A DNA stretch of 64,000 bases from an uncultured Bacilli bacterium (GTDB lineage Bacteria > Bacillota_I > Bacilli_A > RFN20 > CAG-826): positions 3,500 through 67,499 of the forward strand of contig CAKPNG010000003.1 in NCBI GenBank assembly GCA_934168325.1, given 5' to 3'. Numbering within the stretch: position 1 is the stretch's first letter; every line of letters begins with the position of its first letter. Below, one piece after another: positions 18,193-26,535 of this stretch. The position numbers and the translations under genes were made by a program. Below the pieces are notes generated by a model. The model saw only the letters and a list, made by a program, of their open reading frames with translations, did no database searches and was not told where the DNA came from.

Positions 18193-20382
18193 ATGAATAT
18201 TAAATTTGATAATATTAATAAAATTTTTATATTAGAAAATAAAAATATAATCTATTCTTTTTATGTTAATGAAGTAGGTGTTTTAGTTAAATTATATTTT
18301 GGTGAAAAAATTCATGATTTAACTAAAAACGCTATCAATTATATGAGTGATGTATCAGGGGATGTTTATTCTTATTATGATTTAAATAGCAAGAAAGAAC
18401 ATGAATTTTTTAATCCTTATTTTTCAGGACAAGGCTCATTAATAGAGATACCATCATATTTAACTTATGATAAAAGAAAACCTTTAATCGTAATTAACCA
18501 TAGTGATAATAGTTTAATTACTGATTTTAGATATATTAGTCATGAAATTTTTAAAGGAAAAACTAAATTTGACAATATGCCTTATATTAAAGGCAAGGAA
18601 AATGAATGCATTACCTTAAAAATTACATTAAAAGATTTAAAAGATGAAATATATTTAGATGCTTATTATACAATTTATGAAGATTTAGATTTAATAGTTA
18701 GACATAATGAAATTATTAATAAATCTAATAATCCTATTTATATTAATAAAGCTAGTTCATTAGCGTTAGATTTAAATAATGATGATTATAAATTAATGAG
18801 TATTCAAGGAACTTATGCTACTGATAGAGAAATAGAAATTCAAGATATTAAACATAACACTATATTAATAGAAGAAGTTTCAGGAGCTAAAGGCTTCTAT
18901 CACAATCCAGTTTTTATGTTAAAACATAAAGATTCTAACGATGATTTTGGTGAAGTTATTGGCGGAGGTCTTGTTTATTCTGGTAATTTTAAATTCGAAT
19001 TTAATGGAACTAATATGGATCAAACAAGATGTATATTAGGCATAAATGATGATTATTTTGAAGCAAAATTAGATAAATTTGAGACTTTTATTACACCTGA
19101 AGCATTTTTAATTTATTCTTCTAAAGGAGTAAATTATGTTACTCATACTTTCCATGACTTTATTAGAAAACATGTTTTAAGATATGTTGATGGATTTGAA
19201 AATACTATCTTACTTAATTCATGGGAAGCTTGTTTTATGGACTTTGATACTGATAAAATTAAAAATTTTATTACACAAGCTAAGAAAATGAATATTAATT
19301 TAGTAGTTTTAGATGATGGATGGTTTAGTAATAGAAATAATGATAGATCTTCTTTAGGTGATTGGTGGGTTAATAATAATAAAATTAATTTAAAAGAAGT
19401 AATTGATTATGCTCATTCTTTAAATATTAAATTTGGTTTATGGATTGAACCTGAACAAATTAGTTTTGATAGTGAATTATATAGAAAGCATCCTGAATTT
19501 GCTTTATTTGATAATTCGATAAATCCTACTACATTAAGACATCAATTTGTTTTAGATTTAACTAATAAAGAAGCTAGAGATTATGTTTTTGATTCAATTT
19601 GTAAGATATTTGATACTTACGATATTGATTATTGTAAATGGGATTTTAACCGCTTATTAACTGAAACTTATTCTATGACTTTATCTAAGGATAAAGAAAG
19701 AGAGATATTTCATTTATTCACTTTAGGAACTTATGATTTATTAAATAGATTTAATAAACGTTATCCTAATATTTTACTTGAAACATGTGCTGGAGGCGGA
19801 GGTCGATTTGATATAGGAATGTTATTTTATTCACATCAAATATGGGCAAGTGATGAAACAGATGCAATTTCTAGATCACAAATTCAATATTCAACTAATT
19901 TATTTTATCCTTTAGAATGCATTGGATCTCATGTAAGTGCTAGAAAATATTTATCTATTAAAGAAAAAGCTGCGGTTGCAATGTTTGGTACTTTTGGTTA
20001 TGAATTAGATCCTACTAAGTTAAATGATGAAGATTTAAAAGAAGTTCATATTGCTAATGAAAGATTTTTAAATAATAAACATACTATTGATAAAGGAGAT
20101 TATTATCCTTTAATTAATCCTTATGAATCTAATTTTGTATGTTGGGAATTAGTAGAAAAAGATGCTAGTAGAGCTATAATTTATTTTATGAATTATCGAC
20201 ATATAAATTGGAAATCTAGATTTATTAAATTAAAAGGATTAAATAAAAATTATAAATATAAAAATAGTTTTAATAACGAAATTTATTATGGTGATTTTTA
20301 TATGAATATTGGATTAAATCTATCAATGGGAATGACTAATTTTACTCCACAACTTATAGAAATTATTAGAATTGATGAATAA
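18193..20382 (+). CDS. Family 36 alpha-galactosidase
   Basis: A 729-residue GH36 enzyme of the usual bacterial AgaA/RafA length, without a signal peptide. The barrel contains LDDGWF, the nucleophile motif CKWDFNR (Asp about 484) and WASDETDAISR with the acid/base Asp about 554. The 70-residue spacing agrees with characterised GH36 enzymes. The loop CAGGGGRFD before the acid/base is also typical. It hydrolyses terminal alpha-1,6- or other alpha-galactosides in the cytosol. The gene starts seven bases after the ATPase, so uptake and hydrolysis are coupled. Substrates could be raffinose-type sugars or host and bacterial alpha-Gal glycans; the HexNAc genes upstream favour a complex glycan (inference). 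Confidence 0.95.
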   Translation: MNIKFDNINKIFILENKNIIYSFYVNEVGVLVKLYFGEKIHDLTKNAINYMSDVSGDVYSYYDLNSKKEHEFFNPYFSGQGSLIEIPSYLTYDKRKPLIVINHSDNSLITDFRYISHEIFKGKTKFDNMPYIKGKENECITLKITLKDLKDEIYLDAYYTIYEDLDLIVRHNEIINKSNNPIYINKASSLALDLNNDDYKLMSIQGTYATDREIEIQDIKHNTILIEEVSGAKGFYHNPVFMLKHKDSNDDFGEVIGGGLVYSGNFKFEFNGTNMDQTRCILGINDDYFEAKLDKFETFITPEAFLIYSSKGVNYVTHTFHDFIRKHVLRYVDGFENTILLNSWEACFMDFDTDKIKNFITQAKKMNINLVVLDDGWFSNRNNDRSSLGDWWVNNNKINLKEVIDYAHSLNIKFGLWIEPEQISFDSELYRKHPEFALFDNSINPTTLRHQFVLDLTNKEARDYVFDSICKIFDTYDIDYCKWDFNRLLTETYSMTLSKDKEREIFHLFTLGTYDLLNRFNKRYPNILLETCAGGGGRFDIGMLFYSHQIWASDETDAISRSQIQYSTNLFYPLECIGSHVSARKYLSIKEKAAVAMFGTFGYELDPTKLNDEDLKEVHIANERFLNNKHTIDKGDYYPLINPYESNFVCWELVEKDASRAIIYFMNYRHINWKSRFIKLKGLNKNYKYKNSFNNEIYYGDFYMNIGLNLSMGMTNFTPQLIEIIRIDE

Positions 20383-21571
20383 CGAATTAAATAAAAAAGA
20401 CAAATATATATTAGCTAGCAATAAGTCAATCATACTAGCTAATTTAATTGATTCTCTTATTACTTTATTATTAATAGTAATTTCTTTTTTTGGTATTATT
20501 AGACCAATTTATTACAATGCTTATCAATATAAAAAAGATGAAGAGATTAGTTTAAATAAAGAAAAAATACTTGAGATTGGAATGGATTCTCATTTAATTT
20601 ACTATAATAATAAAACCAATGCTATTAGTAATGTTGATGGACTTTATAAAATTTTTGTTTATCAAAATATAAAATTTTGCTATGAAAATTATAGTGAAAT
20701 TTATAAAGAAGATTTAGATAATGTTGGTTATTTAACTAAAAAAGATTTCTTTAAAGATGTCAAAAAAAACGATTATTTAAATAATGATTTAGCTTATTTT
20801 ATGACAACTTATATTATTGATAAAGTTGATAAAAATAATAATAAAATATTAGAAGTAATAGATAATGATTATAAAAAATATTTTATAGATACTTTTATGG
20901 ATATTAATAATACTGGTAGTAAATTTTTTACTTTTGATGGTGATTATAATACTTTACCTAGATTGAATATCGATACTTGTAGATATTTATTTCAATATAA
21001 TGTAATGAAATCTAATTATTCAACTTTAAGAAATGTCGATAATGAATTTTCTAATTATTTTACTAAATTATATAAAACTGCAGGTGATTATTTACTTAAA
21101 TATAAAGATTATAATGATAGTTTTTATAGATATGAAAAATTATATAATACTAAAAGTAATAATTTATTAGGCCTTATATTTTTATCTTATATAACTTCTA
21201 TATCAATTTCAGAATTATTAATACCTTTAGTTAACAAAAAAAGTAGAACTATTGGAGAATATATATTTAAATTATCTAGACTTAATCAAGATAAATCGTT
21301 TAATAAAATAACTATATTTAAAAATTATTTACTAGCTTTTATTAAACTTTTTTATTTATTATTCTTTATTATATTTATTGAAGGAAGTTTAAATTTATTA
21401 ACATTTAAATTTTTAATTCTTGGTAATTTAACAATTTCATTTTTACATATAATATCTTTATTTATTATATTAAGTTCTATATCTTTAATATTAAAATTAA
21501 CTTCTAAAACTCAAAGAAGTCTTGGAGAAAGAATATTTAAATTTAAATATTATCAAGAAACTATTTCTTAG
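20375..21571 (+). CDS. RDD-like membrane protein
   Basis: A 398-residue membrane protein, starting at an ATG that overlaps the GH36 stop by eight bases. One hydrophobic helix lies near residues 20-42 (ANLIDSLITLLLIVISFFGI). A soluble, Asp/Asn/Tyr-rich stretch of about 210 residues follows, then three or four more helices. Two similar cytosolic motifs, RTIGEYIFKLSRLN and RSLGERIFKFKYYQ, resemble the conserved loop of RDD-family membrane proteins. The role is unknown. As the last gene of locus A it may serve the operon or simply be co-transcribed. Confidence 0.6.
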   Translation: MNNELNKKDKYILASNKSIILANLIDSLITLLLIVISFFGIIRPIYYNAYQYKKDEEISLNKEKILEIGMDSHLIYYNNKTNAISNVDGLYKIFVYQNIKFCYENYSEIYKEDLDNVGYLTKKDFFKDVKKNDYLNNDLAYFMTTYIIDKVDKNNNKILEVIDNDYKKYFIDTFMDINNTGSKFFTFDGDYNTLPRLNIDTCRYLFQYNVMKSNYSTLRNVDNEFSNYFTKLYKTAGDYLLKYKDYNDSFYRYEKLYNTKSNNLLGLIFLSYITSISISELLIPLVNKKSRTIGEYIFKLSRLNQDKSFNKITIFKNYLLAFIKLFYLLFFIIFIEGSLNLLTFKFLILGNLTISFLHIISLFIILSSISLILKLTSKTQRSLGERIFKFKYYQETIS

Positions 21572-22385
21572 TTTCTAAATATAATTTACGATATTGCATT
21601 GGCGTGATGCCAGCGTGTATTTTAAATTTTCTAATAAAATTATTTACACTATTAAAACCACATTCTAAAGCAATTTCTTTTATTGATTTATTAGTAATCT
21701 TTAATAATCTTTTTGAAGCATTTATTTTTATATTAGATAAATAATCTTTATAAGTAAATCCAGTTTTCTTTTTAAAATAATCACAGAAATAATTTCTTTG
21801 ATAACCACAATAATCACTTAATTCTTGTAAAGTTGGATTAGAAGAATAATTTTCGTGAATATATTTTAAAACACTAACAATAGGACTTTGAGAACTTTCT
21901 ATAGCTTCAGGAGTTTGTCTAGATCCAATAATTATAAGAAGTAAAGCATTTAATAAATGACTTAATATATCTTCTTTATTAGAACGATGACTATTAAATA
22001 TTTCTTGTATTAATTTAATTGTAGTTTTAATTTGATTAAGCTTATTTTCACTTAATTCAATTACAATACCACTTTCATAATTTAAGAAGTTTGAAATAAT
22101 TTCTTCATCAATTACCGAATTAGTAAAAGCAATGTTATACATTGTAATTGGTTTAGTAGCAAAAATTTGATGGTAATCAGTTGGATGAAATAAAAAAATT
22201 GTAGAATAATCAATTTCATGTCTAACACCATTAATTATTTCATAGCCTTCGCCTTCAATAGGCAATTCTATTTCATAAAATTCATGGAAATGGAGTGGAT
22301 ATTCCTTTTCTATTTTTGACATAACAAAATAAATTTCACTTCCATGTAAGAAATTCGTATTTAAAAATTTAGCTTCATTAACCAT
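21561..22385 (-). CDS. AraC family transcriptional regulator
   Basis: A 274-residue regulator. The N-terminal part carries a cupin-like sensor domain (FHEFYEIELPIEGEGYEIING). The C-terminal 100 residues form the double helix-turn-helix of AraC/XylS proteins, including LQELSDYCGYQRNYFCDYFK and IKEIALECGFNSVNNFIRKF, ending in GITPMQYR. It probably senses a sugar from the neighbouring operons and activates locus A, locus B or both. It converges on the RDD gene (11-base overlap) and diverges from locus B. No ribosome binding site precedes the ATG; a -10 box sits six bases upstream instead. Confidence 0.92.
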   Translation of the reverse strand: MVNEAKFLNTNFLHGSEIYFVMSKIEKEYPLHFHEFYEIELPIEGEGYEIINGVRHEIDYSTIFLFHPTDYHQIFATKPITMYNIAFTNSVIDEEIISNFLNYESGIVIELSENKLNQIKTTIKLIQEIFNSHRSNKEDILSHLLNALLLIIIGSRQTPEAIESSQSPIVSVLKYIHENYSSNPTLQELSDYCGYQRNYFCDYFKKKTGFTYKDYLSNIKINASKRLLKITNKSIKEIALECGFNSVNNFIRKFKIHAGITPMQYRKLYLETKK

Positions 22386-22391
22386 ATTTTT

Positions 22392-22397
22392 ATTCTA
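22392..22397 (-). promoter_or_regulatory. Extended -10 box of the AraC gene, leaderless layout
   Basis: On the minus strand the sequence reads TGTTAGAAT, then AAAAAT, then the ATG. The TG-n-TAGAAT extended -10 ends six bases before the start codon, so +1 should be at or next to the A of ATG. No ribosome binding site is present. Confidence 0.5.
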
Positions 22398-22432
22398 ACA
22401 TTTTAAAATATAAAATAACCATATTTTTCTTA

Positions 22433-22499
22433 AAAAAAGAATATTTTCATTATTTTATGTATTTTTTTGATAATTTAATAAAAATTAATATTCTTTTTT
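22433..22499. repeat. 13-bp perfect inverted repeat between the AraC gene and locus B
   Basis: AAAAAAGAATATT at 22433-22445 is mirrored by AATATTCTTTTTT at 22487-22499, with arm centres 54 bases apart (about five helical turns). It lies in the divergent control region of the AraC regulator gene and the esterase lipoprotein gene. A regulator operator pair is plausible. The arms are AT-rich, so chance cannot be excluded. Confidence 0.35.
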
Positions 22500-22526
22500 A
22501 TAAAAACTATTGTTTTTAGATAAAAA

Positions 22527-22553
22527 TTAACATTTATTAAGAAAAATTATAAT
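22527..22553 (+). promoter_or_regulatory. Candidate promoter of locus B
   Basis: TATAAT at 22548-22553 is a perfect -10. The best upstream hexamer is TTAACA at 22527-22532, but the spacer is only 15 bases, so activation by the divergent AraC protein would make sense. A ribosome binding site AGGAG follows near 22640. Confidence 0.4.
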
Positions 22554-22653
22554 CGTAAATTAAAAATAGCATTTAAAAAATCTTAATATTTTATTATTTT
22601 ATCGAACTTTAAATCAATATTATTATATTATAATAATATTAGGAGTTTAGGTT

Positions 22654-23808
22654 ATGACTTTAAATAATAAATTTAAAATTGCGATGGCAGTTATTGCTAC
22701 ATCATGTAGTGTTCTTTTTAGTTGTAATAAAGAAAATAATATTATGGGAAATATTGATAAAGAAATATCAAATTTAAATATTTTTAATGATAGTTCAATA
22801 AATTTATATGGTAGAAGTAAAGTTATTGATTATAACAATAAAAAACAAGTATTTTTTGGATTTACTGCTACTGGATTTGAATTAATATGCGAGCCAACTA
22901 GTGAGATAAATGAAATTAAAGCAACATTATTAAGTGAATCTGAAAGTCATGAACATCAATATATAAAAACTTATATAGACGGTAAAGAAAAAGAAGTTAT
23001 TGAATTAAATAAAGGCGAACAAGAAGTTACATTATTTAAAAATTTACAAGCAGGTAAGCATCAACTTAAGGTTTTAAAAATGAATGAACTTAGTACAACT
23101 AAATTATATATGTCTAGCTTAGCTGGTTCTAATTTAAAATATTATAAAAGAACTTATAATCCTAAACGAAATTTAATAGAATTTTATGGAGATTCTATTA
23201 CTGCTGGCTATGGAAATTTAGGCGATCCTAGTAGTAAAACTTATTTAACAAAAGAACAAGATGGGACTTTATCTTATGCGCAACAATTAGCAGATAAATT
23301 AGATTGTGATTCATCAATTATTGCATGGAGTGGAATTGCTTTAACTAAGACTTTAGCTCCTTATGGTGTTGATATGATGGATAAATATGACACTTATGAT
23401 GGTGTTAATAAGTATGATGGTGAAAATAATAAACCTAAAATAGCTATTATAAATTTAGGTAGCAATGATTATGGTGGCTATTTTGATGAAAATAAAAGCA
23501 GTGCTGAAAAGAAAAAAGGCATCGAAGAATTTATTAAAAATTATGGAATTATAGTTGATTATATTAAAGCTAGATCTCCTGAATGTAAAATTATTTCTTG
23601 TTATAACATGTGTTATGATATCGGAACTAAATTAATAAGTGCTATTAAAACATCAAATAGTAATATTAATGAAAAATATGGAGCAAATACTGGATACGTT
23701 TTACAATTTGGTGGAAATCAAAGCGGATCAAATGGTCATCCTTCATTAATTGCTCATAATACATATACAAAAATATTATATGATTTTATAGAAAAGAATA
23801 TTAAATAA
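22654..23808 (+). CDS. Lipoprotein SGNH esterase, carbohydrate esterase family 2 type
   Basis: A 384-residue surface esterase. The signal ends in the lipobox LFSC. The N-terminal beta domain (GRSKVIDYNNKKQVFFGF, then GFEL) matches the jelly-roll domain of CE2 acetyl-xylan esterase-like proteins. The catalytic part has FYGDSITAGYGN (Ser about 181), NLGSNDYGG, and SNGHPS (His about 362). The usual acidic partner two residues before the His is Asn here; the cytosolic paralogue at 28285 has Asp. CE2 enzymes deacetylate sugars; other O-esters on glycans are conceivable. It heads locus B, next to phosphodiester-cleaving surface enzymes. Confidence 0.88.
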   Translation: MTLNNKFKIAMAVIATSCSVLFSCNKENNIMGNIDKEISNLNIFNDSSINLYGRSKVIDYNNKKQVFFGFTATGFELICEPTSEINEIKATLLSESESHEHQYIKTYIDGKEKEVIELNKGEQEVTLFKNLQAGKHQLKVLKMNELSTTKLYMSSLAGSNLKYYKRTYNPKRNLIEFYGDSITAGYGNLGDPSSKTYLTKEQDGTLSYAQQLADKLDCDSSIIAWSGIALTKTLAPYGVDMMDKYDTYDGVNKYDGENNKPKIAIINLGSNDYGGYFDENKSSAEKKKGIEEFIKNYGIIVDYIKARSPECKIISCYNMCYDIGTKLISAIKTSNSNINEKYGANTGYVLQFGGNQSGSNGHPSLIAHNTYTKILYDFIEKNIK

Positions 23809-23819
23809 AGGGGTTTATT

Positions 23820-25757
23820 ATGAATTATAGAAGAATAATTTTTCCACTTGTACTTTCTACTTTATTAGTGGGGTTAGGTAGTAATCAAAAACCTAATAGT
23901 ATTAATAATGATTTTGATAATTCTATTAGTAATAGAAGTGCTATTAAAATTGATACTACTGTTGCTAAAACTTATGATAAGAAATCTAATTTAGTTAGTC
24001 CTACTTATTTTAATAGCGAAATAAGTAGTTTAGATCAATTAAAAGCTTTTAGCGAAAGTGAAATAAGACCATCTAATATTATAATTTATGTTAATAATAA
24101 ACTTGAAATATGTGATAAGAATTTAAATAGTTTTAATATAAGTTTAAAAGATGGATTTAATACTTATATCAAAGAAAAAATGATTGCCGATATTTATCTT
24201 AGTGATGAAGAAATTACAGATAAATTTATTGAATATATTGATAATACTTTTTGCTCTTTAGATTTTGCTGTTATTAGTAATAATCCTGCTTTAGTTAAAA
24301 AAGTTAGATGTAGTAATGGTAATGGAGCTAAGATTAGAGGTATTATTGATTATAGTAATAAGACTGAATTAAACTTAGGTAAAATTGTTAATGAATCAAC
24401 TGATGCTAGAGCCAATATCGTGATTATTAATGAGGATTTAGCCACTTATGATAATATTAAGTACCTTTATGGAAGAATGAAAGTTGTATGGACTTTTGTC
24501 AATGAATACTCTGATTTAAAGGTAGTTGATTTATTAAGCAAAGGCATTTACGGAATCATAACTAATGAAATAAATAAAGCTAATGATTGCTATGCATATT
24601 TTGAAAAAACTCAACAACCACAAAAGAATACTAATAGAACAAGTATAAATATTGCTCATCGTGGATTATGTATGACAACTTATGAAAATTCTTATGAAGG
24701 GTGTAAGAAAGCTATTAAAAATGGTGCATCACATATAGAAATAGATGCTCATCTAACTAAAGATAAAAAGATTGTTGTAATGCATGATGAAACTATTGAT
24801 CGAACATGTAATGGCACTGGAAAAATTAAAGAAATGACCAGTGAAGAAATATCACAATATAAGATTATTAAAAACTATAGTGGTATTACAGTTGGAAAAG
24901 GAGTTCATATTCCTTTCTTAGATGAAATATTAAAATTATGTAAAGAAACAGGAACTGTCTTAGTTTTAGAAATTAAATGTGATGATGCTGATTTTGTAGA
25001 TTATTTAAAACCATATCTTGATGAATCAGACATGTATGATCAAGTTGTATGCATTTCATTTTATAACGCTCAATTAACTAGAATGATAGATAAGATAAGT
25101 ACAATTCCTTGTTCAACTTTAAATAATTTTAATGAATTAATGTTTAATAAAGTTACTAGTGATGGTATAGCTGTATTAAATAGTAATAATTTCGGTATAG
25201 ATTTAAATAGAAGTTTATATAATAAAACTTATGATAAAAGATTAGCTGAAAGAGGATTTGCAGGATATTATTGGACTTATGATAATGCAACAAGCATGTA
25301 TCAAGGAATGAATAATGGTGTTGTTGGATTGACTAATAACTATGCTGATGTTATTAAAGATTTTGCTATTAGACCAATATTACTTGAAGAATATGAATTA
25401 GATAAAGGCGTAAGTTATAGTGATTTTACTATTGAAAGTAAATATTTAACTTATGGTGGAGATAGTGGTGAAAAAACAATTGAAATGAAACCATTCTTTA
25501 TCGAAGAACATGATAATTATGCTTATGTTGTTATGAGTGGATTATATTTAGGACCTAAAGGTACTCCTCAATATAAGTCTGTTATATTTAGTGATGTTAT
25601 TAAATTAGTTAATAATAATAAAACTGAAACTAAAAAAGGATGTGGAGGAAGTATAGTTTCTACATCAATAATTGCTTCAATAATTGCTTTAATGGGAATT
25701 ACTTTTACTTATCTTATTACACGTAAAAGAAAAGAAGAAAATAGTAATGACTTTTGA
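23820..25757 (+). CDS. Membrane-anchored tandem glycerophosphodiester phosphodiesterase
   Basis: A 645-residue extracellular protein. An N-terminal hydrophobic signal lacks a lipobox Cys. Residues about 45-265 look like a degenerate GDPD domain, ending VVDLLSKGIYGIITNE as GDPD barrels do, but without the catalytic histidines. The active domain starts near residue 277 with IAHRG, then EN, EIDAHLTKDKKIVVMHDETIDRT, and ends about residue 515. A beta domain follows. The C-terminus is KKGCGGSIVST, a hydrophobic helix and RKRKEE, an apparent membrane-anchoring or sorting signal. It should hydrolyse glycerophosphodiesters outside the cell, from lipids or teichoic acids. The ribosome binding site is AAAGGGG. 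Confidence 0.88.
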   Translation: MNYRRIIFPLVLSTLLVGLGSNQKPNSINNDFDNSISNRSAIKIDTTVAKTYDKKSNLVSPTYFNSEISSLDQLKAFSESEIRPSNIIIYVNNKLEICDKNLNSFNISLKDGFNTYIKEKMIADIYLSDEEITDKFIEYIDNTFCSLDFAVISNNPALVKKVRCSNGNGAKIRGIIDYSNKTELNLGKIVNESTDARANIVIINEDLATYDNIKYLYGRMKVVWTFVNEYSDLKVVDLLSKGIYGIITNEINKANDCYAYFEKTQQPQKNTNRTSINIAHRGLCMTTYENSYEGCKKAIKNGASHIEIDAHLTKDKKIVVMHDETIDRTCNGTGKIKEMTSEEISQYKIIKNYSGITVGKGVHIPFLDEILKLCKETGTVLVLEIKCDDADFVDYLKPYLDESDMYDQVVCISFYNAQLTRMIDKISTIPCSTLNNFNELMFNKVTSDGIAVLNSNNFGIDLNRSLYNKTYDKRLAERGFAGYYWTYDNATSMYQGMNNGVVGLTNNYADVIKDFAIRPILLEEYELDKGVSYSDFTIESKYLTYGGDSGEKTIEMKPFFIEEHDNYAYVVMSGLYLGPKGTPQYKSVIFSDVIKLVNNNKTETKKGCGGSIVSTSIIASIIALMGITFTYLITRKRKEENSNDF

Positions 25758-26535
25758 TAAATTTATAAAAATACTTGGGTTTAGCAAGGTTAATTGTAAA
25801 AAAATCAAGGAAATCTTCAATAATAATATTTATAATTTTTATAAAATTTATAGTGATTTAACTAAAGAAAATGCTGATTTTGAAGAAATTAAAAATAGTT
25901 TAAACGATGAAGATGGATTCATTATGTTAACAACTTATTTATATAAAGCGTTCTCTTTATCTAAAACTTATAAGAGTTTAAATATTAATCAAGATATATA
26001 TTTTGATACATTTAAATGCTTTAATAGATTTTTATTAGAAACTAAAAAAGCGACAAAAAAATATATATTTGATAGATATTGGTGGACTTATAGACAAACT
26101 GAAATGTTAGAATTTAGAATAGGTGAATTAGAATATGAAATATCTCATAAAACAAAAGAAATATATATTCATATTCCTAGTGATGCTAAATTAATTCAAA
26201 AAGATATTATTAAATCAATAAAAGATGCTCAAGAGTTTTTCTTAAATAAATTCAATATTGATTATAAGTTTTGTTTAAATAGCTGGTTATTAAGTCCAAA
26301 ATTAAAAGAAATATTAAAAGAAGATTCTCATATTAAAGAATTTATGAATTTATTTGATATAAAAGATGTTAATAAAGATAGCGACGATTGTATTTTCTGG
26401 GTATTTAATACTTATTCAAAAGATATAAATTCTTATAAAGAAAATACAAGTTTACAAAGATATATTAAAAACATTTTATTAAATGGTGAACATTTAGGCT
26501 CAGCCTATGGAATATTAAAAGGAGGCGTTATATGA
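25747..26535 (+). CDS. GNAT_C/acyltransferase-like cytosolic protein
   Basis: A 262-residue soluble protein overlapping the previous gene by 11 bases. The second half, IYIHIPSDAKLIQKDI, then FCLNSWLLSPKLKEIL and SHIKEFMNLFDI, resembles the GNAT_C domain found in proteins annotated as acyltransferases with an N-terminal NAT_N-like helical part. I see no obvious acetyl-CoA motif, so catalytic activity is uncertain. It is the only clearly cytosolic product among three exported ones in locus B. A role in modifying the released product, or in regulation, is possible; the function is unknown. Confidence 0.6.
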   Translation: MTFDKFIKILGFSKVNCKKIKEIFNNNIYNFYKIYSDLTKENADFEEIKNSLNDEDGFIMLTTYLYKAFSLSKTYKSLNINQDIYFDTFKCFNRFLLETKKATKKYIFDRYWWTYRQTEMLEFRIGELEYEISHKTKEIYIHIPSDAKLIQKDIIKSIKDAQEFFLNKFNIDYKFCLNSWLLSPKLKEILKEDSHIKEFMNLFDIKDVNKDSDDCIFWVFNTYSKDINSYKENTSLQRYIKNILLNGEHLGSAYGILKGGVI

